This document shows positions 16,820-24,978 of a stretch of 53,203 bases of DNA, in pieces. The position numbers and the translations under genes are program-made. Within the stretch, counting starts at the first letter, position 1. The number at the start of each line of letters is the position of its first letter. The notes under the pieces are model-generated. The model was not told where the DNA came from. It saw nothing but the letters and a program-made list of their open reading frames with translations, and did no database searches. The stretch is from DATLGD01 sp035540755 (GTDB lineage: Bacteria > Actinomycetota > Actinomycetes > Mycobacteriales > SCTD01), in contig DATLGD010000053.1 in the NCBI GenBank assembly GCA_035540755.1, positions 1 to 53,203 on the forward strand. The letters are read 5' to 3'.

Positions 16820-17135
16820 TCGCACGAACGGGGGAATCCGCGGGCCCGGGATGGGGTTCACTAGCGGTGCCGACCCGCATCAAGGCCCCCGGTCCCAACC
16901 TTGTCGCTACGAGCGACGCACCGCCGTGAGGCGACCTGGCGGGAAGGCAGCAGGGCAGCCGTCCCGGGAGACCGGGGCGGCTGGCCTGTGTCCGGGGGCC
17001 GGACCGCGCTGTACGGGCCCCGCAGAGGCCGCCGGTGCGGCAGGATGGTGAGGCCCGCGCGTCGCGCCTCCGACCTGCCGCACCTCGCTCGCCCGTCCCG
17101 CGCAGCCGCCCCCGTGCCGCACCGGAAGAGAGACC
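16820..17135 (+). ncRNA. Non-coding stretch with stacked hairpins (candidate structured RNA or leader)
   Basis: No gene is seen in these 316 bases. CAGCCGTCCCGG (16956-16967) and CCGGGGCGGCTG (16972-16983) form a 12-bp stem capped by GAGA, a GNRA tetraloop. Nearby are CCTG/CAGG pairing around 16935-16952, GGGGCC/GGCCCC (16995-17000 with 17016-17021), CCGCA/TGCGG (17020-17040) and GAGGC/GCCTC (17050-17070). It matches no riboswitch, SRP or RNase P pattern I know. It precedes the 95-aa gene and may be its leader. Confidence 0.35.
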
Positions 17136-17423
17136 GTGACCGACGCCCGCCCGCCCCGCTGCCGCCCGGTGCCGCCGCTGGTGGCCGCCCGGGTGCAGGC
17201 CGCCGAGCCCGACAGCTCGGAGGCCGCGCTGCTGTCCCGGCTGGAGACAGCCCTCGCCGCGCTGCCGGAGGACGAGCGACGGGCCGTGGTCGCCGCGCAC
17301 GGCTACGACGAGGGGGCCGTCGGCGCCGCCGTCGAGACCGGGCACAGCACCGAGGACGCCGACGCGCTCGCGCGCAGCGGCCTGCAGCTGCTGCGCGCGG
17401 CGATGGAGCGCGACCTGCCGTGA
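17136..17423 (+). CDS. Small hypothetical protein, sigma-region-4-like helix pattern
   Basis: 95 aa. The core LETALAALPEDERRAVVAAHGYDEG resembles the start of a sigma-70 region 4 (LPxxERRAVxL), but no clear recognition helix follows. GTG at 17136 follows CCGGAAGAGAGACC. It overlaps the next gene by 4 nt (GTGA), so the two small genes are cotranscribed and probably act together. DNA binding is speculative. Confidence 0.7.
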   Translation: MTDARPPRCRPVPPLVAARVQAAEPDSSEAALLSRLETALAALPEDERRAVVAAHGYDEGAVGAAVETGHSTEDADALARSGLQLLRAAMERDLP

Positions 17424-17590
17424 GCACGCCTGCGACGGTCTCCTGCGCCGGCTGCGGGACGCCGGGCGAGGGCCCGCCGCCGACCTGGTCGTCGCAGACC
17501 GGCGAGCGCGGCACCACCTGGCTGTGCGAGCGCTGCACCCGCGAGAACCTGCGCTCGATCGAGGGGCGGCTCGACGAGGCCTGGTGGTGA
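17420..17590 (+). CDS. Small zinc-ribbon-like protein
   Basis: 56 aa. Two CxxC knuckles (CAGCG near residue 9 and CERCT near residue 36) separated by about 24 residues with TWSSQTGERGTTWLC are typical of a zinc ribbon. The C-terminus ENLRSIEGRLDEAWW is a short acidic helix. The GTG overlaps the stop of the upstream 95-aa gene. Likely a small metal-binding adaptor; target unknown. Confidence 0.75.
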   Translation: MSTPATVSCAGCGTPGEGPPPTWSSQTGERGTTWLCERCTRENLRSIEGRLDEAWW

Positions 17591-17603
17591 GGAGCCGGTC
17601 TGC

Positions 17604-18917
17604 TCAGTCGACGGTGAAGCCCGGCATCCAGGCCGCCATCTCGTCTCGGAACGGGGCCTCCCCGGCCAGCTGCGACAGCACGGCGATCGTCCCCAGCACC
17701 ACCCGGTGGATGAGCATGTACGACGGCGGCAGGTTCAGCCGCCGCCCGAGCTGGGCCGCCGGCGAGCGCGGGTCGGCCATCCGCGCGGCCTGCGTCCGCA
17801 ACCAGGGGCGGGTGAAGCGGAACGAGGAGCCGCGCACCGGGTCGAGCAGCGGCTGCAGGTAGTCGAGGACCGCCTGCGCGTCGACGTCCACCCCCGGACG
17901 GACGAAGCCCTCCTCGCGCAGCCCGTCGAGCACCGCCTCGGCGTCGCCGTCGAGCGCGAGGCGCACCAGGCGGCCGATCGGCTCGGGGGCGCCGTCGGGC
18001 AGCCGGTTGACCGCCCCGAAGTCGATGACCCCGAGCCGGCCGTCGGGCAGCAGGCGGAAGTTGCCGGGGTGCGGGTCGGCGTGCAGCAGGCCGGCGAGCA
18101 CCGGACCGGAGAACAGGAACCGGGCGAGCAGCCGGGACGCCCGGTCGCGCTCTGCCTCGGTGCCGTCGCGGATGATCCGCGACAGCGGAACCCCCTCGAT
18201 CCACTCGGTGACCAGCGCCCGGTCGGCGCCGGCGACCACGTGCGGCACCCGGATGTCGGCGTCGCCCTCGTAGGCGTCGGCGAACGCCGTCTGCGCCTCG
18301 GCCTCCAGCCGGTAGTCGAGCTCCTCGGCGATGCGGGCCTGCACCTCCGCGAGCAGGGGCTTGAGCTCCAGCCCGGGGGACAGGGGCCCGAGCACCCGGG
18401 CCAGCCGGGCCAGCTGCTTGAAGTCACCCAGCAGCGCCTCGGCGGCACCCGGGTACTGGATCTTGACGGCGACCTCGCGGCCGTCGGCCCACACCGCGCG
18501 GTGCACCTGACCGATCGAGGCGGCCGCCGCGGGGGTGTCGTCGAAGGAGGCGAACCGGTCGCGCCAGTCCGCCCCCAGCTGCTCGGCGAGCACGGCGTGC
18601 ACGGTCGCGGCCGGCAGCGGGGGTGCGGCCTCCTGCAGCCCGGTGAGCGCCGCCCGGTACGGCGCGGCGAGCTCCTCGGGCAGGGCCGCCTCGAAGACCG
18701 ACAGCGCCTGACCGACCTTCATCGCCCCGCCCTTGAGCTGGCCGAGGACGAGGAACAGCTGCTCGGCGGTGCGGGCCTGCAGCTCGGCCGCCACGACCTC
18801 GGCCGGGTGCCCGCCGATCCGCCTGCCGAGCCCCCAGGTGGCCCTTCCGGCGACGCCGAGCGGCAGCGCGGCCAGCTTCGCCGACCGGGTGACGGCGCGC
18901 CGCGGGATGTCGCTCAC
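17604..18917 (-). CDS. ABC1/AarF/UbiB family atypical kinase
   Basis: 437 aa. The family hallmarks are present: the N-terminal KxGQ motif as LKGGAMKVGQALS, the Ala-rich loop AAAASIGQVHRA replacing the Gly-rich loop, VAVKIQYPG with the catalytic Lys, HADPHPGNF (catalytic loop) and GVIDFGAV (metal-binding DFG). UbiB-type proteins are ATPases acting on isoprenoid quinone or lipid metabolism. GTG at 18917. It is 45 nt downstream of the ThiF-like gene on the same strand. The mycobacterial counterpart (Rv3197) also lies beside whiB7 and has been tied to macrolide tolerance, as I recall. Confidence 0.92.
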   Translation of the reverse strand: MSDIPRRAVTRSAKLAALPLGVAGRATWGLGRRIGGHPAEVVAAELQARTAEQLFLVLGQLKGGAMKVGQALSVFEAALPEELAAPYRAALTGLQEAAPPLPAATVHAVLAEQLGADWRDRFASFDDTPAAAASIGQVHRAVWADGREVAVKIQYPGAAEALLGDFKQLARLARVLGPLSPGLELKPLLAEVQARIAEELDYRLEAEAQTAFADAYEGDADIRVPHVVAGADRALVTEWIEGVPLSRIIRDGTEAERDRASRLLARFLFSGPVLAGLLHADPHPGNFRLLPDGRLGVIDFGAVNRLPDGAPEPIGRLVRLALDGDAEAVLDGLREEGFVRPGVDVDAQAVLDYLQPLLDPVRGSSFRFTRPWLRTQAARMADPRSPAAQLGRRLNLPPSYMLIHRVVLGTIAVLSQLAGEAPFRDEMAAWMPGFTVD

Positions 18918-18962
18918 CTGGACAGTCTGCTCCGTGCGGGCCGCTCCTGCGCGGCGCCGCGC

Positions 18963-19991
18963 TCAGCCGGCCTGCGGCACGCAGCCGCAGTCGGCGTGCA
19001 GGCTCCACGAGCGGCGGCGCCAGCGCCAGTCCGGCGGGACCAGCTCGAGCGTCCCGCCCCGCGCCGCCGGCTCCGGCCAGCCGTCGAGCAGCGCGAGCGC
19101 CTGCGCTGCCCCTTGCGCCGCGACGGCTGCGGCCAGCACGGCGCCGCCGGCTGCGGCCGCGCGCGTCCGCTGCCCGAGCTGCGCCGACAGCACCGGCCAG
19201 TCGGGGTCGAGGTCGGTGCGGGTCAGCTCGAGGCAGTGCAGGCAGGGGCTCCGCCCCGGCAGCACCAGCGGCCCGACCAGCCCGACGCCGTCCCGCACCT
19301 GCAGCGCCAGGTGCGGCGCACCGGAGCCGACCAGCGCGCGGACGTCGTCCTCCAGGTCGTCCTCCACCGGGGCGACGACCACGAGGTCCGCGGCTCCTGG
19401 CGCGAGGTCGGTGGACGGCGCCAGCGCCGCGAGCCGGGCGCGGGCGGCCTCTCCCCGGGAGCGCCCGACGTCGTCGAGCGCGGGCCCGCCGACGCCCACG
19501 TCCGCCGCCCGCGCGATGCCCGCGTCGTCGACGTCGACCGCCCCCACACCGCTGGCCGCCAGCAGCCCGGCGACAGCAGCACCCACCCGACCCGCGCCGA
19601 GCACCCGCACCCGCGCCGCCGAGCGGCGGGCCAGCACCGAGGCCGCGCCGGGGCCGTGCACCAGCGTCAGCCCGGCCACGTCGCCGCCGAGCCGCTCGCG
19701 CTCGCTGCGCGGCAGGGAGTCCGCGCCGGTGCCGTGCGCGGCGTCGGACAGCAGCCCGGCGCGGTCGAGCAGCTCCAGCAGAGCCGTCGCGCGGTCCGGC
19801 GGGCAGCCGGCGGTGCGGGCCTCCGACACGACCTGGGTGGTGTCGCGCGTGCCGTCGAGCAGGGCGAGGGCGGCACGGGCCGACGGGTCGATGCCGGCCA
19901 GCACCGCCGAGGGGCCGGGCGGGCGGCCCAGCTGCAGCGTCTCGCGGTCGCGCCACAGCCGGCGCAGGGCGGGCGGGAGCATCGGTCGCAC
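18963..19991 (-). CDS. ThiF/E1-like protein, TOMM cyclodehydratase-like
   Basis: 342 aa. After an N-terminal winged-helix-like segment (LALLDGTRDTTQVV, TALLELLDRAGLL) comes a Rossmann ThiF part (RVRVLGAGRVGAAVAGLLAASGVG, VDVDDAG). The C-terminal half has the pattern PCLHCLELTRTDLDPDWP and a final ADCGC; CxxC plus CxC could hold zinc. This matches the bacteriocin cyclodehydratase/E1-like domain found in azol(in)e peptide clusters, yet no YcaO or precursor gene is visible. GTG at 19991 is chosen for GGAAGGG upstream. A housekeeping role with the AarF gene is likelier than RiPP synthesis. Confidence 0.8.
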   Translation of the reverse strand: MRPMLPPALRRLWRDRETLQLGRPPGPSAVLAGIDPSARAALALLDGTRDTTQVVSEARTAGCPPDRATALLELLDRAGLLSDAAHGTGADSLPRSERERLGGDVAGLTLVHGPGAASVLARRSAARVRVLGAGRVGAAVAGLLAASGVGAVDVDDAGIARAADVGVGGPALDDVGRSRGEAARARLAALAPSTDLAPGAADLVVVAPVEDDLEDDVRALVGSGAPHLALQVRDGVGLVGPLVLPGRSPCLHCLELTRTDLDPDWPVLSAQLGQRTRAAAAGGAVLAAAVAAQGAAQALALLDGWPEPAARGGTLELVPPDWRWRRRSWSLHADCGCVPQAG

Positions 19992-20120
19992 GGCGAGCCC
20001 TTCCGGTCCGGGCCCGGTGCCGGGCCGCTCGGCGCCCAGGCTCGCACCGCCCGGCGGGCGCAGCGGCGCCCGTCCACAGCACGGACCGCCGTCCACAACC
20101 GGCAGCCGTCCGGGACGCGA

Positions 20121-20154
20121 CGAGGGCGGCACCCGCTGGGGGGTGCCGCCCTCG
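20121..20154 (-). terminator. Strong terminator hairpin after DUF5679 gene
   Basis: CGAGGGCGGCACCC and GGGTGCCGCCCTCG form a perfect 14-bp stem with a 6-nt loop, 25 nt beyond the stop of the minus-strand 50-aa gene. Confidence 0.82.
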
Positions 20155-20178
20155 TCGGCGGTGCGTCTCGGGGAGGCG

Positions 20179-20331
20179 TCAGGCCTTGCCGAGGATCCGG
20201 TTCATCTTGGTGCTGCAGACGGGGCAGGTGCCCTGCGCCATGCGGCGGCCGGACTCGGAGACCTTGACCTCGCCCTCGAAGTCGCGCTTCTCCTTGCACT
20301 TGACGCAGTAACCGTTGTAGGTGTCGGCCAC
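20179..20331 (-). CDS. DUF5679 family small zinc-ribbon protein
   Basis: 50 aa: ADTYNGYCVKCKEKRDFEG, then SESGRRMAQGTCPVCSTKM and RILGKA. Two CxxC pairs (CVKC, CPVC) make a compact zinc ribbon; the sequence matches the actinobacterial DUF5679 family, which also resembles proteins implicated in topoisomerase or ribosome contexts. GTG at 20331. A TAGGGT hexamer about 90 nt upstream on the minus strand may be its -10. It lies between the histidine kinase and the ThiF-like gene and ends at a strong terminator. Confidence 0.88.
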   Translation of the reverse strand: MADTYNGYCVKCKEKRDFEGEVKVSESGRRMAQGTCPVCSTKMNRILGKA

Positions 20332-20419
20332 GTGGTCCTCGCTCTCGGTCGACGGGGCGAGCCCGCGCTGTAAGGCCCGCGGGACGTTCAGCCGGCCTGG
20401 CCGGCTAGCGGGGTCGCGC

Positions 20420-22879
20420 TCACCCTAGCGCCGCGGAGCCCCGTTCCGGTGCATGCGGCGCGGCGGCGAGGCGCGGGCCGCCGCGGGCGGCGAGCGGGCG
20501 CGGCCGGGGGAGCGGCAGCACGCCGGTCCCGCGCGGCACCTGCTCGACGGCCGCTCCGCCCACGGGGAAGGGTCCGGCAGCGGGCTCCTCGGTGCCGGCT
20601 GGAGCCAGCGTGAGCGCGAACGTCGAGCCGGTCCCGAGCACCGAGGTGCAGGTCAGCGCGCCGCCCATCGCCTCGGTCAGCTGCTTGGCGATGTAGAGCC
20701 CGAGGCCGGTGCCGCCGGTGGTCATCCGCATCGGGTCCTCGACCCGGTGGAACTTGTCGAAGACCTTGTCCAGCTGGTCGGCCGGGATGCCGCGGCCCCG
20801 GTCGACGACGTCGACGCGCACGCGGTCGCCCACGCCGTTCCCCAGGGCGGCGAGCCGGACGTCGACCGGGGTGCCGGGTGCGGAGTACTTGAGCGCGTTG
20901 CCGACCAGGTTCCCCAGCACCTGCACCGTGCGCATCGGGTCGCAGCCGACCGGCACCTCGTGCGCGGGCAGGTGCAGCGCGATCCGCTCGCCGTCGTCGC
21001 CGAAGTCGGCGCACGCCCGGCGGACCAGCGCCACGAGGTCGTGCCGGCCGAGGGTGACCGACGCCGCCGAGGCGCCCTCGGTGACCGAGATCCGGCTGGC
21101 CAGCAGCAGGTCCTCCACGAGCCGCGCCAGGTGCGCGGCGCGGTCGCTGATGACCTCGAGGCACTCGTTGCGACGCTCCGGGGTCATGGCCTCGCCCCGC
21201 CGGCGGAGCAGGTCGGCGTACCCCTTGATCGGCGTCACCGGCGTCCGCAGCTCGTGCGAGACCGTCGCGATGAAGTCGGCCTTGAGCCGCTCCACCTGCC
21301 GCTCCCGGGTGACGTCGTGCAGCAGGACGACGTCGCGCTCGAGTGCGCCGGACGCGTCGAAGACGCCGGCGTGCGCGCACCGCACGACCCGCGCCTCCCC
21401 GTCGGACCGGTCCAGCACCAGCTCGACGACGGTCTCGGGCAGCGCCGGCGACAGCAGCCGGCGGCCCTCGGCGAAGGCGTCGACCGGTCGGCCCTCAGCG
21501 GTCCGGGCGGCCAGGATCTCGCCGAGGGGCAGGCCGATGGCGTCGAAGTACGACAGGCCGGTCAGCGCCGAGGCCGCCGGGCTCCACAGCTGCACGACGC
21601 CCTGGTCGTCGAGCACGACGATGCCGTCGGAGGAGCGGTCGACGACGGCCTGCAGCTTGCTGGTCTCCTCGACCAGGCGGCGCAGGTTGTCGGTGCCCAT
21701 GAGGGCGACGGCCAGCGCAGCCACGAGCGGGACGAACAGGCTCAGCTCCGACCGCCCGAGGCGGCGGTGCCGGTCGCGGGCGCCGAGCGCCACGACGCCG
21801 AGCCGGCGGCCGTCCGCCTCGAGCGGCACCACCAGGGCGCTCGTCCAGCCGTGCTCGAGCGACTCGCCGACGACGGACGGGCCCGAGCCGGCGAGCGCGA
21901 GCAGCGCCCGCTCGCGATCGCCGGCGGTGCCGCGCCCGACGCCCAGCACGCGGTCGTCGCTCGAGCAGTGCGTGGAGCCGTCGTCGAAGAGCAGGACGGC
22001 GGTGCCGACGTCCGTCCGGAACGCCTGCCGGGCCAGCCGGACGAACGCATCGACCATCTCGTCGGCCTCGAGCCGCTCGGCGAGCAGCTGCGACAGGGCG
22101 AGGAAGCCGCTCGACCGCCGCCGCTCCTCGGCCTCCTGCGCCACGGCGCGGTAGGCGAAGGTGAGGGCCGCGGCCGGCAGCACCGAGAAGGGCAGGAGGG
22201 CGGGGGCGGCGCTGGCGAGCGTCACCGCCGTGGCGCCCAGCCCGATGGTCCCGAGGGCCATCACCGCCGACAGCCGGAGCCCGTCGCGCACGGCCTGCGC
22301 CGGGTCGTCTCCGCTCATGATCGCGATGACGCGGGCGACCGCGATGAGGTTTGCAGCGGTGTAGGCGGTCATGCCGAGGACCAGCCCCGCGGTCGTCGCC
22401 GGCGTGACGCCGGCCCCGGCGCCCGACACCGCGTGCGCGCCGCCGAGCAGCACCGCGCTGCCGAGGCCGACGTTCGCGGCGTTGAAGACCATCTTGACCG
22501 GGGGTCGACGGCGCACCAGCGAGCAGGCGATGCTCGCCGCCACGGGCAGCAGCAGCGCCTGGACCGGGGGCAGCAGCAGGACGCAGACGACGGCGGCCGC
22601 CTCCGTGAGGGTGAGCTCCTCGGCCTCCTCGCCGTGCCGGATCCGCACGGCGTACACGTCGGCGGCGACGCACAGGCCGAGCAGCAGCGCCAAGAGGACG
22701 CCGGAGGTCAGCCAGTCCGGCCGGGTCGCCTCGGGCAGTGGCGCGACCGCCCCGACGTCGCCGACCACGGCGCCGACGAGCACCTGCAGCACGACCGCCA
22801 GCAGGACCAGTCCGCCGACCAGGCGCCGGAGCTCCCGCGTCCTCCGCCCGGCACCGGCGGGTGCGGTCGAGGTGCTCAC
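20420..22879 (-). CDS. Membrane sensor histidine kinase (GAF-PAS-HisKA-HATPase)
   Basis: 819 aa. About eight hydrophobic segments fill residues 18-240 (GGLVLLAVVLQVLVGAVVG first). Then a GAF domain (about 255-390, VGTAVLLFDDG, SALVVPLEADGRRLGVVALG), a PAS domain (about 410-520, VVDRSSDGIVVLDDQGVVQ), HisKA with SHELRTPVTPIKGY (phosphorylated His near 542), and HATPase with NLVGNALKYSA (about 660), DRGRGIP and GGTGLGLYIAKQL. The last about 60 residues are a Pro/Arg-rich tail. No response regulator is adjacent, so it is an orphan kinase. The signal is unknown. Confidence 0.9.
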   Translation of the reverse strand: MSTSTAPAGAGRRTRELRRLVGGLVLLAVVLQVLVGAVVGDVGAVAPLPEATRPDWLTSGVLLALLLGLCVAADVYAVRIRHGEEAEELTLTEAAAVVCVLLLPPVQALLLPVAASIACSLVRRRPPVKMVFNAANVGLGSAVLLGGAHAVSGAGAGVTPATTAGLVLGMTAYTAANLIAVARVIAIMSGDDPAQAVRDGLRLSAVMALGTIGLGATAVTLASAAPALLPFSVLPAAALTFAYRAVAQEAEERRRSSGFLALSQLLAERLEADEMVDAFVRLARQAFRTDVGTAVLLFDDGSTHCSSDDRVLGVGRGTAGDRERALLALAGSGPSVVGESLEHGWTSALVVPLEADGRRLGVVALGARDRHRRLGRSELSLFVPLVAALAVALMGTDNLRRLVEETSKLQAVVDRSSDGIVVLDDQGVVQLWSPAASALTGLSYFDAIGLPLGEILAARTAEGRPVDAFAEGRRLLSPALPETVVELVLDRSDGEARVVRCAHAGVFDASGALERDVVLLHDVTRERQVERLKADFIATVSHELRTPVTPIKGYADLLRRRGEAMTPERRNECLEVISDRAAHLARLVEDLLLASRISVTEGASAASVTLGRHDLVALVRRACADFGDDGERIALHLPAHEVPVGCDPMRTVQVLGNLVGNALKYSAPGTPVDVRLAALGNGVGDRVRVDVVDRGRGIPADQLDKVFDKFHRVEDPMRMTTGGTGLGLYIAKQLTEAMGGALTCTSVLGTGSTFALTLAPAGTEEPAAGPFPVGGAAVEQVPRGTGVLPLPRPRPLAARGGPRLAAAPHAPERGSAALG

Positions 22880-22922
22880 GGGAACTCCAGTCCAGCCGGC
22901 AGAGGACGGTCAGGTCGAGGGT

Positions 22923-22948
22923 CGGCCCGCGCCGGGTGGCGCGGGCCG
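22923..22948 (-). terminator. Terminator hairpin after the subtilase gene
   Basis: CGGCCCGCGCC and GGCGCGGGCCG form an 11-bp stem with a 4-nt loop, just past the stop of the minus-strand S8 peptidase gene (22957). Confidence 0.75.
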
Positions 22949-22956
22949 TCGGACGG

Positions 22957-24789
22957 TCAGGAGGGGAAGAAGGCCGACCAGCTGCCGGCCGACCAGCTGC
23001 TCGCCGCCCAGTTGCGGCCGGCCCAGTTGCGGCCCGACCAGCTGCCGGCCGCCCAGTTCCGCCCGGCCCAGTTGCGCCCGGCCCAGTTGCGCCCGTCCCA
23101 GTCGACGAGCCACTCGTCCTCGGTGTCGGCCCAGTTGCGGCCGGCCCAGTTCCGCCCGGCCCAGTTGCGGCCCGACCAGCTGCCGGCCGCCCAGTTCCGG
23201 CCCGCCCAGTCGATCGCGGCCCACGTCTCCGGCGACAGGTGCGCCCAGTTGCGACCGGTCCACTCCGCCACCAGCTCCGCGCGCAGGTCGGCCGGCAGGG
23301 ACGACCAGCTGCTGGCCGCCCACGCCTTGGCCTCGGGCGAGAGCCGGGACCAGCTGCTGGCGGCGGCGTCCGCGCTCCCGCGGCGCATCGCCCGCACCAG
23401 CGGCTGCCACTCCGCTCCCGCGCCGGCGGCTGCGGCCTCGCGCTTGTCGTGCCCGTGCTTGCGGCCGGGCGAGGTCGACGCGTCGCCGAGGTCCGGCGCG
23501 GCGGCCGTGCGGGCGGTGGCCAGGTCGAGCCCGCCGGCCCCGGCGGCGACCGGGTCGGCCAGTCCGTCGGCGGCGTAGGAGGTGGTCACGAGCAGCGCCT
23601 TCACCTGGTCCGGGGTGAGCCGGCGCTCGGCGAGCAGCGCGGCCGCGGCCCCCGCGGTGACGGCGGTGGCGAAGGAGGTGCCGGAGCCCTGGAAGTAGTC
23701 GGCGCCCACCGCTGCGGTGGCGCCGTGGGCGGTGTCGATGACCGAGCCGGGAGCCCGCAGGGACACCACCGATCGGCCGGGGGCGGTGAGCTCCGGCTTG
23801 GCCACGCCCTGCGGCGCAGGGCCGCGGGCGGAGAAGTCGGCGACGACGTCGTCGGTGCGGGTGGTCGTGCCGCCCTCGTCGAGCGCGCCGACCGTGAGCA
23901 GCCGGGGGTGCACGCCGGGGGAGGTGATGGTGGCGCCGTCCGGGCCGTCGTTGCCGGCCGGGACGACCACGACGGTGCCGCGGTCCCACATCGAGGCGAG
24001 GGCGACGGTCAGCGGGTCGATCTGGTACGGCAGCGGGCTGTACGACGACAGCGACAGGTTGACGACGTCGGCGCCACGGGCCGCCGCGGCCTCGAGCCCG
24101 CGCAGCACCGTGACCAGGTTCGTGCGGCCGTCGTCGTCGGCGACGCGCACCGACAGCACGCGGGCCCCGGGAGCGACGCCGGCGTAGCGCCCGCCGGACG
24201 CTGCCCCGCTGCCGGCGACGAGCCCGGCGACGAAGGTGCCGTGTCCGTAGCCGTCGCCGAGCCCGGTCCCGGTGACGTCGACGGAGGTCAGGCGGCCGGC
24301 GAGGTCGGCGCTCGGGGCGACACCGGTGTCGACGACGGCGACGGTGACGCCGGCGCCCTCGCCGGTGGGAGCGCCGAGCCCGAGGGTGCCGCGCACGGTC
24401 GAGACGGGCCCGTCGGCGTACGGCGAGCTGCTGGCCACCTCGACCGGGCGGTCCGGTGCGACGACCAGGCCGGGGGCGAGCACGGCGCCGGCAGGCAGCT
24501 CCGCCGACACCCCGCCGACGAGCGGGAGCGGGTCCAGCACGCGCCCGCCGACCTCGACGACGGCGTCGGCCGCAGCAGCCACCCCGGCGGCGCCGCCGCC
24601 GACGGCCGAGACGACCACGCGGGACAGCTCGGCGACCGGCGGCTGCGTCGCGGAGGCCGGCGCGAGTGCACCCGATGGCGCGAACGCGGTGGAGGCGGCG
24701 AGGGCGAGCGCGAGCACGACGGCACGCCGCCGGCCGACGTCGGCGCACCCGGCAAGGACAGCGGACGACGGACTGCGCGGTGCGGTCAT
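22957..24789 (-). CDS. Secreted S8 (subtilisin-like) serine peptidase with Trp-pentad repeat tail
   Basis: 610 aa. An export signal (RRRAVVLALALAASTAFA, cleavage near ASATQ) and a propeptide-like segment precede the S8 domain (about 145-450). Catalytic residues are visible: Asp154 in VAVVDTGV, His183 in GYGHGTFVAG, Asn280 in PAGNDG and Ser372 in GTSFATA. The last about 133 residues hold 22 Trp, mostly spaced exactly five apart in units such as WAGRN and WSGRN, in two runs (seven and nine Trp). No LPXTG anchor is seen. ATG at 24789 follows CGAGGAAGCCACATC. The tail may bind the cell wall or fold as a solenoid; that is inference. Confidence 0.92.
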   Translation of the reverse strand: MTAPRSPSSAVLAGCADVGRRRAVVLALALAASTAFAPSGALAPASATQPPVAELSRVVVSAVGGGAAGVAAAADAVVEVGGRVLDPLPLVGGVSAELPAGAVLAPGLVVAPDRPVEVASSSPYADGPVSTVRGTLGLGAPTGEGAGVTVAVVDTGVAPSADLAGRLTSVDVTGTGLGDGYGHGTFVAGLVAGSGAASGGRYAGVAPGARVLSVRVADDDGRTNLVTVLRGLEAAAARGADVVNLSLSSYSPLPYQIDPLTVALASMWDRGTVVVVPAGNDGPDGATITSPGVHPRLLTVGALDEGGTTTRTDDVVADFSARGPAPQGVAKPELTAPGRSVVSLRAPGSVIDTAHGATAAVGADYFQGSGTSFATAVTAGAAAALLAERRLTPDQVKALLVTTSYAADGLADPVAAGAGGLDLATARTAAAPDLGDASTSPGRKHGHDKREAAAAGAGAEWQPLVRAMRRGSADAAASSWSRLSPEAKAWAASSWSSLPADLRAELVAEWTGRNWAHLSPETWAAIDWAGRNWAAGSWSGRNWAGRNWAGRNWADTEDEWLVDWDGRNWAGRNWAGRNWAAGSWSGRNWAGRNWAASSWSAGSWSAFFPS

Positions 24790-24978
24790 GATGTGGCTTC
24801 CTCGGGGTCTGCTGCCAGTGCTCCTTCCTCGATCGGAGGCCGGCGCTGCCGCGTGCAGACACGAACGGGTGACACGGGCCCCCCGCTCCGGCGCGCTGCC
24901 GTCGCGCGCCGGAGCGGATCGCCGCGCGGCGCGGCTAGCCTCGCGGGCGCCACTCCCCGACTCCTCCCAGGAGAGCCC

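Noticed and set aside
16925..16985. Possible SRP (4.5S) RNA
   Set aside because: GGCGGGAAGGCAGCAG looks superficially like the SRP domain IV loop, but the stem closing the GGAA loop does not pair and the flanking symmetric loop is missing.
18963..20331. RiPP (azol(in)e peptide) biosynthetic cluster
   Set aside because: Only a lone ThiF-like protein is present; there is no YcaO, dehydrogenase or precursor peptide, and the neighbours are conserved housekeeping genes.
22957..23240. Tandem repeat resembling a CRISPR-like array
   Set aside because: The 15-bp units are codons for the Trp-pentad tail of the subtilase, in frame and without spacers.
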